This document shows positions 24,103-32,431 of a stretch of 46,449 bases of DNA, piece after piece. Position numbers and translations under genes: made by a program. The notes under the pieces are model-generated. The model did not search any database. It was given only the letters and a program-made list of their open reading frames with translations, and was not told the DNA's origin. The DNA is from CAZIKB01 sp964539665 (lineage in GTDB: Bacteria > Zhuqueibacterota > Zhuqueibacteria > Oceanimicrobiales > Oceanimicrobiaceae): NCBI GenBank assembly GCA_964539665.1, contig CAZIKB010000047.1, forward strand, positions 1 through 46,449, written 5' to 3'. How positions within the stretch are numbered: position 1 is the stretch's first letter; each line of letters starts with the position of its first letter.

Positions 24103-25375
24103 TTTCTTCCCTTTGTCTTACTTTTCTTTTTGCTCTACGAATAAAATCTGCACAATTATGAACTAACATTCCCCCTATTACAACAATAATTAATAAAATA
24201 TAAACATCTTTAACGTATTGTACAATGCGGCCAGGCAAAGTGCTGGTAGTTAAATGTACCGCCCCCTTTGCAAAATTTTCAGTCGCATCTGGATGGCAGC
24301 TTCCGCAGGTATTTTTCAAATTTCTTGGATGAATCAAGGATGCTGGATTCGATGAACGTAAAATATTGTGAATACCATGACAACTCGCACAATTGGCAGC
24401 CGCAAGAGACCCCCCTTTTATAGCCAGACCGTGATAACTTTCCTCAAATGTTGAAGCTCTGGATTCTGCTATTCCATATCTTTCTATTATCAGCTCTGCA
24501 CCATGGCAGCGCTCGCAGGTAATCGCTGAAACCTTTAGAGGATGTACCGGTGAATCTGGATTTTTAGGTGATGAAACTGTGTGTTCCCCATGGCAATCTA
24601 TACAAACAGGTGAGTTGCGAACACCTTTTTCTGCCATTGTCCAATGGATACTATCAGTATATTGTTCTAATATATCGCCATGACATTGGCCGCATGTTTC
24701 GGGTACATGCTTCCAATATATAGGTGAGTCAGGGTCACCAAGGTCCCGAATATCATGACTACCATGACAACTGATACATGTAGCCGCATCAAAATTATTT
24801 TCAGATAAAACAGCAATTCCATGAACAGATTTATTATATGCTGCCAGCGGATTCGATATTGGAATGTGGTATTTCTTTACAATTTTGGGATCAGCATGGC
24901 ATATAGCACATGTTGCTGCCACATTCAAAGGACTAATTCTGGACTCAGGATTTGAAGACGAAACAATATCATGTTTACCATGGCAATCAGCACAAGACGC
25001 AGCTTCCAAAGCCCCTTCTTCCTTTGCTTTTGCATGAATGCTGGTTTGATACACTTCAAATGCATCGTCGTGACAAGCACTGCAATCTACATTTTCTAAA
25101 TTCTCCTCATGTGGAATCTCTTCTGCATCCACATGACATCCCACACAGCCAAATTCTCCATGAATTGATTTTGCAAACACATCAGGATTGACGTAAAGTA
25201 ATACTTCATTGTCATTTTCATCTATTGTTGTCAACTCAGCGTCATCATGACAATCAAAGCACTCTTCCTGGCTAAACAGTGCTACTGGACTCAAAGTCAG
25301 AGCAATGAAAATGACAAAAGCGACTAAATCTGTAGGAATTCGATTGTTATTTACCATTTTGTTATATCCATTCAT
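24080..25375 (-). CDS. 11-haem periplasmic cytochrome c with C-terminal membrane anchor
   Basis: I count 11 CxxCH motifs (CFDCH to CGSCHPD) after a signal segment (DLVAFVIFIALTLSPVALFSQ). The C-terminus has one membrane helix (YILLIIVVIGGMLVHNCADF) with a basic tail. The ATG at 25373-25375 is chosen as it leaves a 16-base gap to the TPR gene. An upstream in-frame codon at 25414 would overlap that gene, and a further ATG lies at 25357. It probably receives electrons from the adjacent b cytochrome. The domain belongs to the general multihaem class resembling NapC/NrfH-linked and octahaem proteins, without a clear named family. Confidence 0.9.
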   Translation of the reverse strand: MNGYNKMVNNNRIPTDLVAFVIFIALTLSPVALFSQEECFDCHDDAELTTIDENDNEVLLYVNPDVFAKSIHGEFGCVGCHVDAEEIPHEENLENVDCSACHDDAFEVYQTSIHAKAKEEGALEAASCADCHGKHDIVSSSNPESRISPLNVAATCAICHADPKIVKKYHIPISNPLAAYNKSVHGIAVLSENNFDAATCISCHGSHDIRDLGDPDSPIYWKHVPETCGQCHGDILEQYTDSIHWTMAEKGVRNSPVCIDCHGEHTVSSPKNPDSPVHPLKVSAITCERCHGAELIIERYGIAESRASTFEESYHGLAIKGGSLAAANCASCHGIHNILRSSNPASLIHPRNLKNTCGSCHPDATENFAKGAVHLTTSTLPGRIVQYVKDVYILLIIVVIGGMLVHNCADFIRRAKRKVRQREENEHSNYF

Positions 25376-25391
25376 TAATAAAATGACACCT

Positions 25392-26066
25392 TTAATCATT
25401 TGATTGTTTTGCAAGATTTTTTGAAATCAAATCCAGGTAACGTGAGCAGGCCATGTCTTCAGGATCTTCTTCTAATACCTTTTTAAATGCAATAGCTGCC
25501 TTTTCAAAATTGGATTGCTTATAATAAAGGACTCCTAAATGATAATGCGCCATAACAAAGTCCGGAGTTACCCGGGTTGATTCCAGTAAATGATGGATGG
25601 CTGCATTAAGCTGCCCTGCATGGTGGTAACCTAAACCGATGCGATAGTGGGCGGCATGGTATTCCGGGTCAAGTTTTAAGACTGTTTGATATTCAGCTAC
25701 TGCCTCATTCACTCTTGCTCTATGATACAAAGCAATCCCCAAATCATAATGGGCATCGATATAATTTGCATCATTTTTGATGGCCAGTTTGTAGGAGTCG
25801 ATAGCCCAATCTATCATTCCAGTACGAAAGTATATGTGGCCTAATAATTTATGAACATAAGCATTTTCAGGATGGAGTTGTGCCAGTTCTTTAAGTTCTT
25901 CCATTGCTTTCCAGGTATTGCCCTGCTGCTGGTAATTCATAATTTGCCTGAGACGAGCATCTAATAAATTGTCACTTTTTAAATTCCCACAATTCGGACA
26001 AAAGTTAAACGATTCCTGAAATTCAATATCACATTGCGGACACTTTTGAATCTTTTCACCACTCAT
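25392..26066 (-). CDS. Zinc-ribbon plus TPR protein
   Basis: 224 residues. The N-terminus has a zinc ribbon (CPQCDIEF...CPNCG, Cys pairs about 12 residues apart). Five or so TPR units follow from about residue 45 to 215, for example AYVHKLLGHIYFRTGMIDWAI and AHYDLGIALYHRARVNEAV. Cytosolic scaffold or assembly factor by type. Placement directly before the cytochromes hints at a role in their assembly, but this is inference from context only. Confidence 0.85.
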   Translation of the reverse strand: MSGEKIQKCPQCDIEFQESFNFCPNCGNLKSDNLLDARLRQIMNYQQQGNTWKAMEELKELAQLHPENAYVHKLLGHIYFRTGMIDWAIDSYKLAIKNDANYIDAHYDLGIALYHRARVNEAVAEYQTVLKLDPEYHAAHYRIGLGYHHAGQLNAAIHHLLESTRVTPDFVMAHYHLGVLYYKQSNFEKAAIAFKKVLEEDPEDMACSRYLDLISKNLAKQSND

Positions 26067-26224
26067 CTTTTATTCTCAAATGTAGATTTTTCAAACTTGA
26101 TGCGCAAACTAAATCTTTCATCCTCAGTTAAATCTGAAACCCAGTTGCAGCGTTTTGCAAGAGTCTCCGGTTTAATACCGGAATAGCAAAAGCAGTCGAG
26201 ATTCTCGGTTTTCTTTAATTCAAT
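26063..26224 (-). CDS. Possible small Cys-containing protein with non-standard start
   Basis: An open frame follows a TAG at 26231-26233 and reads IELKKTENLDCFCYSGI, KPETLAKRCNWVSDLTEDER, ending NKR with its TGA overlapping the ATG of the TPR gene (ATGA). It looks like normal protein, with a CFC pair and a third Cys, and has operon-like coupling. Only ATT, or no start at all, is available. It may be a degraded gene, or a sequence error may have removed its start. Confidence 0.35.
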   Translation of the reverse strand: MELKKTENLDCFCYSGIKPETLAKRCNWVSDLTEDERFSLRIKFEKSTFENKR

Positions 26225-26260
26225 TGAGACCTATTTCAATGCAAAATTGCGATTCCAAAT

Positions 26261-27025
26261 TTAAAACACTTCAACTTGCAAACCAGTCTTTTTTTGAGCC
26301 AACTCAGCAATTTGTTGGAGTCTGACTGATTCAACTTTTATCAGACGATTATTTGCTGTTCCCCGATCAACGCTGTAAATCTGGACATATAGTGGATTGA
26401 GTTCCTTAAGTTTATCAATCCAACTATCTACTTCTTTATCTTTACTATTATCAATTTTACCTTTAACAAACATGCTTTGAATAACTATCTTTTTAAGCGG
26501 CTTTAAACCTTCAACGATACTTGCCAAACTAACTGGTGGTAATCCATGATTCAATTTTTTAAAAGTTCGTTCATTACCTGCATCCAGTTTCATTATAAGT
26601 AGATCTATATGGCTTAAAGCATTTTTAATTTCCGGCTGCCCGCATGTCGTACTATTAGATAAAATCGCTATTTTCACTGAAGGCGCCATTTGATCTCTAA
26701 TTTGTCTCACCGCTTGCACTATTTCAGGAAAATCAGGGTGAAGGGTGGATTCACCATTTCCAGAAAATGTAAAATAATCAAAATTTTTATATACATTAAA
26801 AGCTTGCCTTGTTGCGGAAATAATTTCGGGTAAGCTTGGCAAAACATCTTTGTGGTCTTCCCCGCTATTGGTTTGCATCCTGGTCCACCCATATTGACAG
26901 TAAGCACAGTTCAAAGAACATAACTTAAAATCGGTAGGCATTATGTTTAATCCCAGGGACTGTCCCAATCTTCTTGAGTTTACCGGGCCATAAATAATGC
27001 CGCCCTGCAATTGCAATATATTCAT
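26261..27025 (-). CDS. Radical SAM protein
   Basis: 254 residues with the CxxxCxxC cluster motif CSLNCAYC near residue 36, preceded by the SRRLGQSLGLNIMP lead-in and followed by FSGNGESTLHPDFPEI (the SAM-binding GGE-like motif, here GNGE) and AILSNSTT. This matches the COG0731 type of radical SAM enzymes, whose named member TYW1 modifies tRNA. The substrate here is not known. It is in the same orientation and close to the Cys-rich protein upstream (16 bases). Confidence 0.88.
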   Translation of the reverse strand: MNILQLQGGIIYGPVNSRRLGQSLGLNIMPTDFKLCSLNCAYCQYGWTRMQTNSGEDHKDVLPSLPEIISATRQAFNVYKNFDYFTFSGNGESTLHPDFPEIVQAVRQIRDQMAPSVKIAILSNSTTCGQPEIKNALSHIDLLIMKLDAGNERTFKKLNHGLPPVSLASIVEGLKPLKKIVIQSMFVKGKIDNSKDKEVDSWIDKLKELNPLYVQIYSVDRGTANNRLIKVESVRLQQIAELAQKKTGLQVEVF

Positions 27026-27041
27026 ATAATTAAAAATTATC

Positions 27042-27260
27042 TCAATTCAAGAACTTTATTGTAGTCCCTCTCATTTTATCTGCACGTTGCTTTGCACATT
27101 CCATGATACAAAGATCTCCAAAACTCGAAACAGGATCAAAACTACCCTGGACACGCGTCCAGCAATTCAGAGACATCTCTTCGCCCCGTGCACATGGAAG
27201 GTCTAACAAAGGACAGACACCTTCCACAAAATCATACTTTTTTTCTTCTTCTTTTCCCAT
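27042..27260 (-). CDS. Small cysteine-rich protein
   Basis: 72 residues from ATG 27258-27260 (a TTG nine bases upstream is less likely). The Cys residues lie in VCPLLDLPCARGEE, NCWTR and LCIMECAK, five in all, which could bind an iron-sulfur cluster or zinc. I do not know the family. It lies between the fused KorBC gene and the radical SAM gene in the same operon, so it may be an accessory to either. Confidence 0.7.
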   Translation of the reverse strand: MGKEEEKKYDFVEGVCPLLDLPCARGEEMSLNCWTRVQGSFDPVSSFGDLCIMECAKQRADKMRGTTIKFLN

Positions 27261-27313
27261 TTTATTCAACCAATAAGTGATAATATAAAATTACAATACG
27301 ATTTTTTTCTGGC

Positions 27314-28768
27314 TCACAAGACTGTCGAATTATTAACAAATTCGTTTTTAACGAACTCCATACCTTTTATAAGCGCTTTCTCATTGGCGGCCATTAATTC
27401 TTTTCTTTTTATTACTGTCTTTGCCGCAGATAATACGTTCTCCAAAGAAAGAAGTCCCGTGTATCCCAGATAAGATCCGAACATAACCATGTTAGCCACT
27501 CTGGTTTCTCCTAATTCATCAGCTAATTTTGTTACTGGCACATAGATAACTTCTACATCTTTGCGTTCGACTTTACGTTCGATTAGCGAACTATTCACAA
27601 AGATAATTCCATTCTCTCGAACTTCATTCTCAAATTTATCCAGTGATGGTAAATTCATCGCAATTAAAACATCTGACTCACCAACTAATGGAGAACCAAT
27701 CCGATTTTCCGAAATAATAACGTGGCAATTTGCTGTTCCGCCTCGCATTTCCGGGCCATAGGAAGGCAACCAGGTTGTGTGATAATCAGATAGCATGGCG
27801 CTCTCAGCCAATAGCTGGCCCAGCAAAAGAATCCCCTGACCACCAAAACCTGCAATTTTCAAACGCGGATTCTGGTAGTTTGCCTTCACTTTCAGCCGGT
27901 CAAAGGACTGCAATTCTTCATGCTGCCTTCCACCTAATATCTTCAGAATTTCTTCTTTAGAAATTTCATCTTTCTTTGACTTTTGATTTTTTATTGTCCC
28001 GTTTACATCCTTCAAAACGCTTATCTTGAAGTAATCGGCCAGCACTTCTGAAACCCACTTTTTGGTTTGTGTGGGGGTCATTTTCAGGCCAGTTGGGCAG
28101 GCGGATAATATTTCCACAAAAGAAAATCCCTTACCATCTATTTGGTTTTGAATGGCTTTACGAATAGCTTTGCGTGCTTTCATCACGTGTTTTGCATCCG
28201 TGATAGCTACTCGTTCAATATATACTGGCGCTTCCAGAGTGGCTAAAATTTCACTTACCCGCATTGGATGCCCTTCATTTTCAATGCTGCGACCTAGCGG
28301 AGTGGTTGTCGTTTTCTGTCCAACCAGGGTCGTGGGCGCCATTTGCGAGCCAGTCATACCATAGATTGCATTGTTAACAAAGAAAACAGTGATGTTTTCT
28401 CCTCGATTCGCTGCTTGTAAAATATTGTTTCCTCCAATCGCAGCCAAATCTCCATCGCCCTGATAGCTCATTACGATTGAATTTGGCAGCGCCCGTTTGA
28501 TTCCTGTCGCCACAGCCGGCGCCCGACCGTGAGCCGCCTGAACATTGCCGCATCTAAAATAGTAATATGCAAACACCGAGCATCCCACCGGATTAATTAA
28601 TATGGCACGATCACGGATATTAAAATCGTCTAATGCTTCAGCAATCAATTTATGAATTACTCCATGACCACAGCCAGGGCAATAATGCGTAGTTAAAGGG
28701 GCTGTTCCTGGCTTCCGGTAAAAATCGTCAAAAAGTGAGTCTGGTTTTTGCAGTATTTCTTTTGCCAT
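27314..28768 (-). CDS. 2-oxoacid:ferredoxin oxidoreductase, fused beta (TPP) and gamma subunits
   Basis: The start is ATG 28766-28768 after GAGTGA. Residues 25-250 form the KorB-type TPP domain: CPGCGHG, the GDGD motif (SYQGDGDLAAIGGN), and NNAIYGMTGSQ. A linker of about 50 residues leads to a KorC-like gamma domain from about 310 (IAGFGGQGILLLGQLLAESAM; SYGPEMRGG). Beta-gamma fusion is less common than separate subunits. With the alpha subunit and ferredoxin encoded just upstream it makes a full complex that oxidises a 2-oxoacid (2-oxoglutarate or a branched-chain acid) to the acyl-CoA and reduces ferredoxin, or runs in reverse for carbon fixation. Confidence 0.9.
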   Translation of the reverse strand: MAKEILQKPDSLFDDFYRKPGTAPLTTHYCPGCGHGVIHKLIAEALDDFNIRDRAILINPVGCSVFAYYYFRCGNVQAAHGRAPAVATGIKRALPNSIVMSYQGDGDLAAIGGNNILQAANRGENITVFFVNNAIYGMTGSQMAPTTLVGQKTTTTPLGRSIENEGHPMRVSEILATLEAPVYIERVAITDAKHVMKARKAIRKAIQNQIDGKGFSFVEILSACPTGLKMTPTQTKKWVSEVLADYFKISVLKDVNGTIKNQKSKKDEISKEEILKILGGRQHEELQSFDRLKVKANYQNPRLKIAGFGGQGILLLGQLLAESAMLSDYHTTWLPSYGPEMRGGTANCHVIISENRIGSPLVGESDVLIAMNLPSLDKFENEVRENGIIFVNSSLIERKVERKDVEVIYVPVTKLADELGETRVANMVMFGSYLGYTGLLSLENVLSAAKTVIKRKELMAANEKALIKGMEFVKNEFVNNSTVL

Positions 28769-28865
28769 AATTTTCACTCAGTTGTGTTAAAATTCGGGTT
28801 CTTGGTAATTTTAATCACCAGTCAGCACAAAATCAAATGTTAATTGGTCTTCTTTCTTTTTCTGA

Positions 28866-29930
28866 TTAATTGTTTGCAGTCAAACCATGATATATGTTTT
28901 TGACTTGCTCAAACATTTCCTGGGTAGTTGGTACACTCCCACCCATTCGGCCGTAAAACTTAGTTGGACGCTTCCCCTCAAGAGCCAGTCGAACATCGTC
29001 AATCATCTGGCCGTTGCTTAGTTCCGACACAAAAAAGAGTTTTGCCGTTTCAGCTAATTCTTTAATTCGTTTTTCGGGGAAGGGCATCAAAGTTATCGGT
29101 CTCAGCAATCCTGCAGGTATTCCTTGCGAACGCGCTTCTTCAACGACCGTCTGTAGAATCCGGGAAACAATTCCGTAACCCATCAAAATAACTTCTGCAT
29201 CTTCAGTATGTAGTTCTTCTAAGAGACCCTCAGATTCCTCTATTTTTTTATATTTTTCTTGTAATTTCAGGTTATGTTCCTCTAACTCAATAGGATCCAT
29301 ATAAATTGAAGTGATAAGATTTTCCGCGTTTTTTTTGGTTCCATCCACAGCCCAGGGTTTCGGGGGAATATCAGTAACAGGTTCAGGCAATTCAACAGGT
29401 TCCATCATTTGCCCCACAAAGCCATCTGCTAAAACCACAACTGGTGTGCGGTATTTATCAGCCAGTTCAAAAGCTTGCATAGTCAGATTACACATTTCCT
29501 GAGCACAATTTGGAGCAAGAACGATGACTTTATAATCGCCATGTCCGCCACCTTTAACAATTTGATTGTAATCTGCTTGTGCCGGAGCAATGTTACCTAA
29601 ACCGGGGCCTCCGCGCATTATATCCACGACCACTATTGGTAATTCAGCGCCAGCCGCATACGAGATTCCCTCCTGCTTTAAACTTATCCCCGGACCAGCT
29701 GAAGCAGTCATGGTTCTCTGACCTGTCGAAGCTGCACCAAATACCATATTGATGGCAGCAATTTCACTTTCTGCCTGTAAAAAGGTTCCGCCTGCTTGCG
29801 GGAAAAACTTCGCCGCTGTTTCGGCAACTTCACTTGCTGGTGTAATTGGATATCCATAAAAAGCGCGACATCCTGCCAAGATGGCTCCTCGTATTACCGC
29901 ATCATTGCCTTTGAATAATAGTCTCGACAT
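28866..29930 (-). CDS. 2-oxoacid:ferredoxin oxidoreductase alpha subunit (KorA/VorB type)
   Basis: 354 residues. POR domain I is visible as GNDAVIRGAILAGCRAFYGYPITPASEVAE, then LQAESEIAAINMVFGAASTGQRTMTASAGPGISL. Domain II holds DGFVGQMMEPVELP and the last part GYGIVSRILQTVVEEARSQG. This is the alpha chain of the KorABCD/VorABCD group; the sequence alone does not fix 2-oxoglutarate versus branched-chain substrates. It follows the ferredoxin gene by six bases and precedes the fused beta-gamma gene by about 100 bases. Confidence 0.9.
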   Translation of the reverse strand: MSRLLFKGNDAVIRGAILAGCRAFYGYPITPASEVAETAAKFFPQAGGTFLQAESEIAAINMVFGAASTGQRTMTASAGPGISLKQEGISYAAGAELPIVVVDIMRGGPGLGNIAPAQADYNQIVKGGGHGDYKVIVLAPNCAQEMCNLTMQAFELADKYRTPVVVLADGFVGQMMEPVELPEPVTDIPPKPWAVDGTKKNAENLITSIYMDPIELEEHNLKLQEKYKKIEESEGLLEELHTEDAEVILMGYGIVSRILQTVVEEARSQGIPAGLLRPITLMPFPEKRIKELAETAKLFFVSELSNGQMIDDVRLALEGKRPTKFYGRMGGSVPTTQEMFEQVKNIYHGLTANN

Positions 29931-29936
29931 AGGATT

Positions 29937-30200
29937 TCACTCCGCTTCTAATTTTTTGGTAGATTTAACACGCTTATAAACAGTAACAACTCCGGGTTCC
30001 GGACAGATATAGAAACAAATTCCACAGCTTGTACACCCGTCACCTATATATTCTGCTGCATGATAGCCCATTTTATTTAAGCTTTCGGACATTGCTAAAA
30101 CTTCAGGCGGGCATGCTTCAATACATAATAGGCAGCCCTTGCATAGATGTGTAAGTATTTCAACTCGTCCGTCCGGTTTATCGTTCTTTCTATTATCCAT
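29937..30200 (-). CDS. 2[4Fe-4S] ferredoxin subunit (KorD-like)
   Basis: The start is ATG 30198-30200 after GGAG. A longer frame to 30311 has no ribosome site. About 87 residues with two cluster motifs, CKGCLLCIEACP and CTSCGICFYICP. It would accept electrons from the TPP centre of the downstream alpha/beta-gamma enzyme. It is the first structural gene after the small receiver gene. Confidence 0.9.
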   Translation of the reverse strand: MDNRKNDKPDGRVEILTHLCKGCLLCIEACPPEVLAMSESLNKMGYHAAEYIGDGCTSCGICFYICPEPGVVTVYKRVKSTKKLEAE

Positions 30201-30346
30201 ACTACTCTTCTCCAAATTGGTCAACGATCTGGTCTCAAAACTGGTGAGGAAAGGCAACACCTGTGCCTGCTCTCTTTGATTCAATTTGATGTACTCTTTA
30301 TGCTTTATCAATTACCTAACTGATTGTGAAAATAGCTAATTAAATC

Positions 30347-30733
30347 TTATAACATTTGGCGGATATTTAAAGCTTGCGCCACATGGTTAATAATGTCATT
30401 GCGTTTTACGGGTTTATTCAAAAATGCAAAGACTCCTGCTTTTGATACATCTGACAAAATTTCCTTTTTATCATCGACTGTGACAATTATTACCTTTGTT
30501 CCGGGTGATTTCTCTTTTATTTCTCCGCACAATTCTAAACCCGATTTTCCGGGCATGTGTATTTCCATTAAAATTAAATGATAATACTTCAGGCTAATCA
30601 TTTCACTTGCCTGAAAACCATCTGGTGCAGTATCAACCTTATAACCTGCCTTTTGCAAAGTTTTTCTCATGGAAAGCAGAAACTCCCTGTCGTCATCAAC
30701 GACAAGAACTCTCAAGGTTGTAAGATCAGCCAA
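30347..30733 (-). CDS. Stand-alone receiver with Glu at the phosphorylation site
   Basis: 128 residues consisting of one CheY-like domain. The acidic cluster is VVDDDRE, the switch Thr lies in VIIVTVDD and the Lys in FLNKPVKR. The residue that should be the phosphorylated Asp is Glu: HLILMEIHMPG (codon GAA). A fixed Glu often mimics the phosphorylated state, so the protein may be locked on or have lost phosphotransfer. It heads the ferredoxin-oxidoreductase-cytochrome cluster. Confidence 0.88.
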   Translation of the reverse strand: MADLTTLRVLVVDDDREFLLSMRKTLQKAGYKVDTAPDGFQASEMISLKYYHLILMEIHMPGKSGLELCGEIKEKSPGTKVIIVTVDDKKEILSDVSKAGVFAFLNKPVKRNDIINHVAQALNIRQML

Positions 30734-31048
30734 CTTCTATCTCCAAAATTCTTTAATGATGACACAACGTCGTGTTTATCACCATGAAAAAATTATGCCA
30801 CTATTTACAATTATACGATAAAGCTGTATGTGAGTACACAAACGGCAATTAATCAAATATTTATATATCCCTGGATTATAAATATTTTTCTATATTATTT
30901 ATTAGTATATTCTTATAATTAATAAAACAAGCCTTAGTAATTCTCATTTTTAAGAAATACTAATAAGGTGGGACTCATCTAAATTTTTCGACCATTTAAC
31001 CAGCCACATGTTAGAAAAATCAGATGGGTGTTTTATTTATTACCCTCT
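30734..31048. other. AT-rich intergenic region
   Basis: No gene. It should hold the promoter of the receiver/oxidoreductase cluster on the minus strand and the 3' end of the NtrC-type regulator operon. I saw no confident sigma-54 -24/-12 element: a TGGCAT near 30794-30799 lacks a good -12 partner. Confidence 0.5.
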
Positions 31049-32407
31049 TTAATCATTAACCTGAATACCTAATTCAGTAATTTTTCGATACAGAGATGAT
31101 AAACTCAAACCCAATATTTTAGAGGCTTTACTTTTATCATGATCTGCCATTTCCATGGCTTTTAGAATTGCATCCTGTTCAAACTTTCTAACAGATGCCT
31201 TTAAATCATCATCAAAATTATGATCATAATTCTTTTTTAAGAATAAATGAGGGAATTGTTCAATCGTTAATATATCAGAATCGCACAATATCATGGCTCG
31301 TTCAATGGCATTCTCTAATTCTCTGACATTGCCTTTCCATTCATGATCGGTTAATGCCTTAAGAACCTCCTTATCCACTCCTTGAATTTGCTTAGCTAAT
31401 TGGGTATTGTACCGGTTTAAGAAATAGTTCACCAGAGCAGGAATATCCTCTTTTCTTTCTTTCAGAGTAGGAATATTTATACCTATAACATTTAATCGAT
31501 AATAGAGATCTTCGCGAAAATCCCCTTTTTCAACTTCAGTTACTAAATCCTTATTGGTCGCGGCAATTATTCGAACATCAACAATTTCGGGATTAGTGCT
31601 ACCAACTGGTAAAATTTCCTTTTGTTCAATCGCTCTTAATAGTTTCACTTGTAGAGTCAGTGGAACACTGGATATTTCATCTAAAAAAATGGAGCCTGAT
31701 TCGGCTACTTTGAACAAACCATTTTTATCTCTCATTGCACCGGTGAACGATCCTTTAACATGACCGAATAGCTCACTTTCAATAAGATTTTCAGGGATAG
31801 CGGCACAGTTAATTGGCACGAATCTATTTTTTGCTCGAGGACTATGTTGATGAATTCTTCGTGCAATAAGCTCTTTCCCGGTTCCACTTGCTCCTGTAAT
31901 TAAAACGGTCGAAGTTAGAGGTGAAACCCGTTCAACCATTTTCAAAACATCCTGAAGATTCTGGCTGTGACCAATTATTTCTGTAAAACTTGTATCTTTC
32001 CCCAATTGGGCTTTCAGGTATTTATTTTCCTGAGTTAAATTCTGACGTTCGAGCGCTCTTTCAACAGTACTTAATATAATGGCCTTTTTAACAGGTTTTG
32101 TAATAAAATCATAAGCGCCTTCTTTCATCGCTTCTACTGCAGCTTCAATAGTACCATAGCCCGTCAATAAGATGACTTCAATGCGAGAGAAATTTTTCTT
32201 AACTGCTTTTAACAGATCAAGTCCATCACCATCAGGCATTTTTAAATCTGACACGACTATATCGAAATTTTTCTCGGCAAGTCGCTTTTTGGCATCATTA
32301 CCGCAGCTTGCTGTTATGGCGACATAACCAGCATTCTTCAAGGCTTTTTCCAAAGACTCCCGTACGCTAATTTCATCGTCTACAATTAAAATGGCTTTGG
32401 AATCCAA
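31049..32407 (-). CDS. Sigma-54-dependent NtrC-family response regulator
   Basis: 452 residues in the standard order: receiver 1-120 (IVDDE; phosphoacceptor in VVSDLKMPDGDG; LTGYG; FITKPVKK), AAA+ domain about 145-380 with Walker A GASGTGKE, the sigma-54 loop written GSFTGA rather than GAFTGA, and Walker B GSIFLDEI. A Fis-type HTH closes the protein (KASKILGLSLSSLYRKITELGI). It lies 24 bases after the histidine kinase gene with GAGGT as ribosome site, so the pair is one operon. It may control the neighbouring electron-transfer cluster through sigma-54 promoters (inference). Confidence 0.94.
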   Translation of the reverse strand: MDSKAILIVDDEISVRESLEKALKNAGYVAITASCGNDAKKRLAEKNFDIVVSDLKMPDGDGLDLLKAVKKNFSRIEVILLTGYGTIEAAVEAMKEGAYDFITKPVKKAIILSTVERALERQNLTQENKYLKAQLGKDTSFTEIIGHSQNLQDVLKMVERVSPLTSTVLITGASGTGKELIARRIHQHSPRAKNRFVPINCAAIPENLIESELFGHVKGSFTGAMRDKNGLFKVAESGSIFLDEISSVPLTLQVKLLRAIEQKEILPVGSTNPEIVDVRIIAATNKDLVTEVEKGDFREDLYYRLNVIGINIPTLKERKEDIPALVNYFLNRYNTQLAKQIQGVDKEVLKALTDHEWKGNVRELENAIERAMILCDSDILTIEQFPHLFLKKNYDHNFDDDLKASVRKFEQDAILKAMEMADHDKSKASKILGLSLSSLYRKITELGIQVND

Positions 32408-32431
32408 AGTATTTACCTCAATTAGATTAGT

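Noticed and set aside
30780..30810. Possible sigma-54 promoter upstream of the receiver/oxidoreductase cluster
   Set aside because: A TGGCAT is present but no TTGC-like -12 element at the right spacing.
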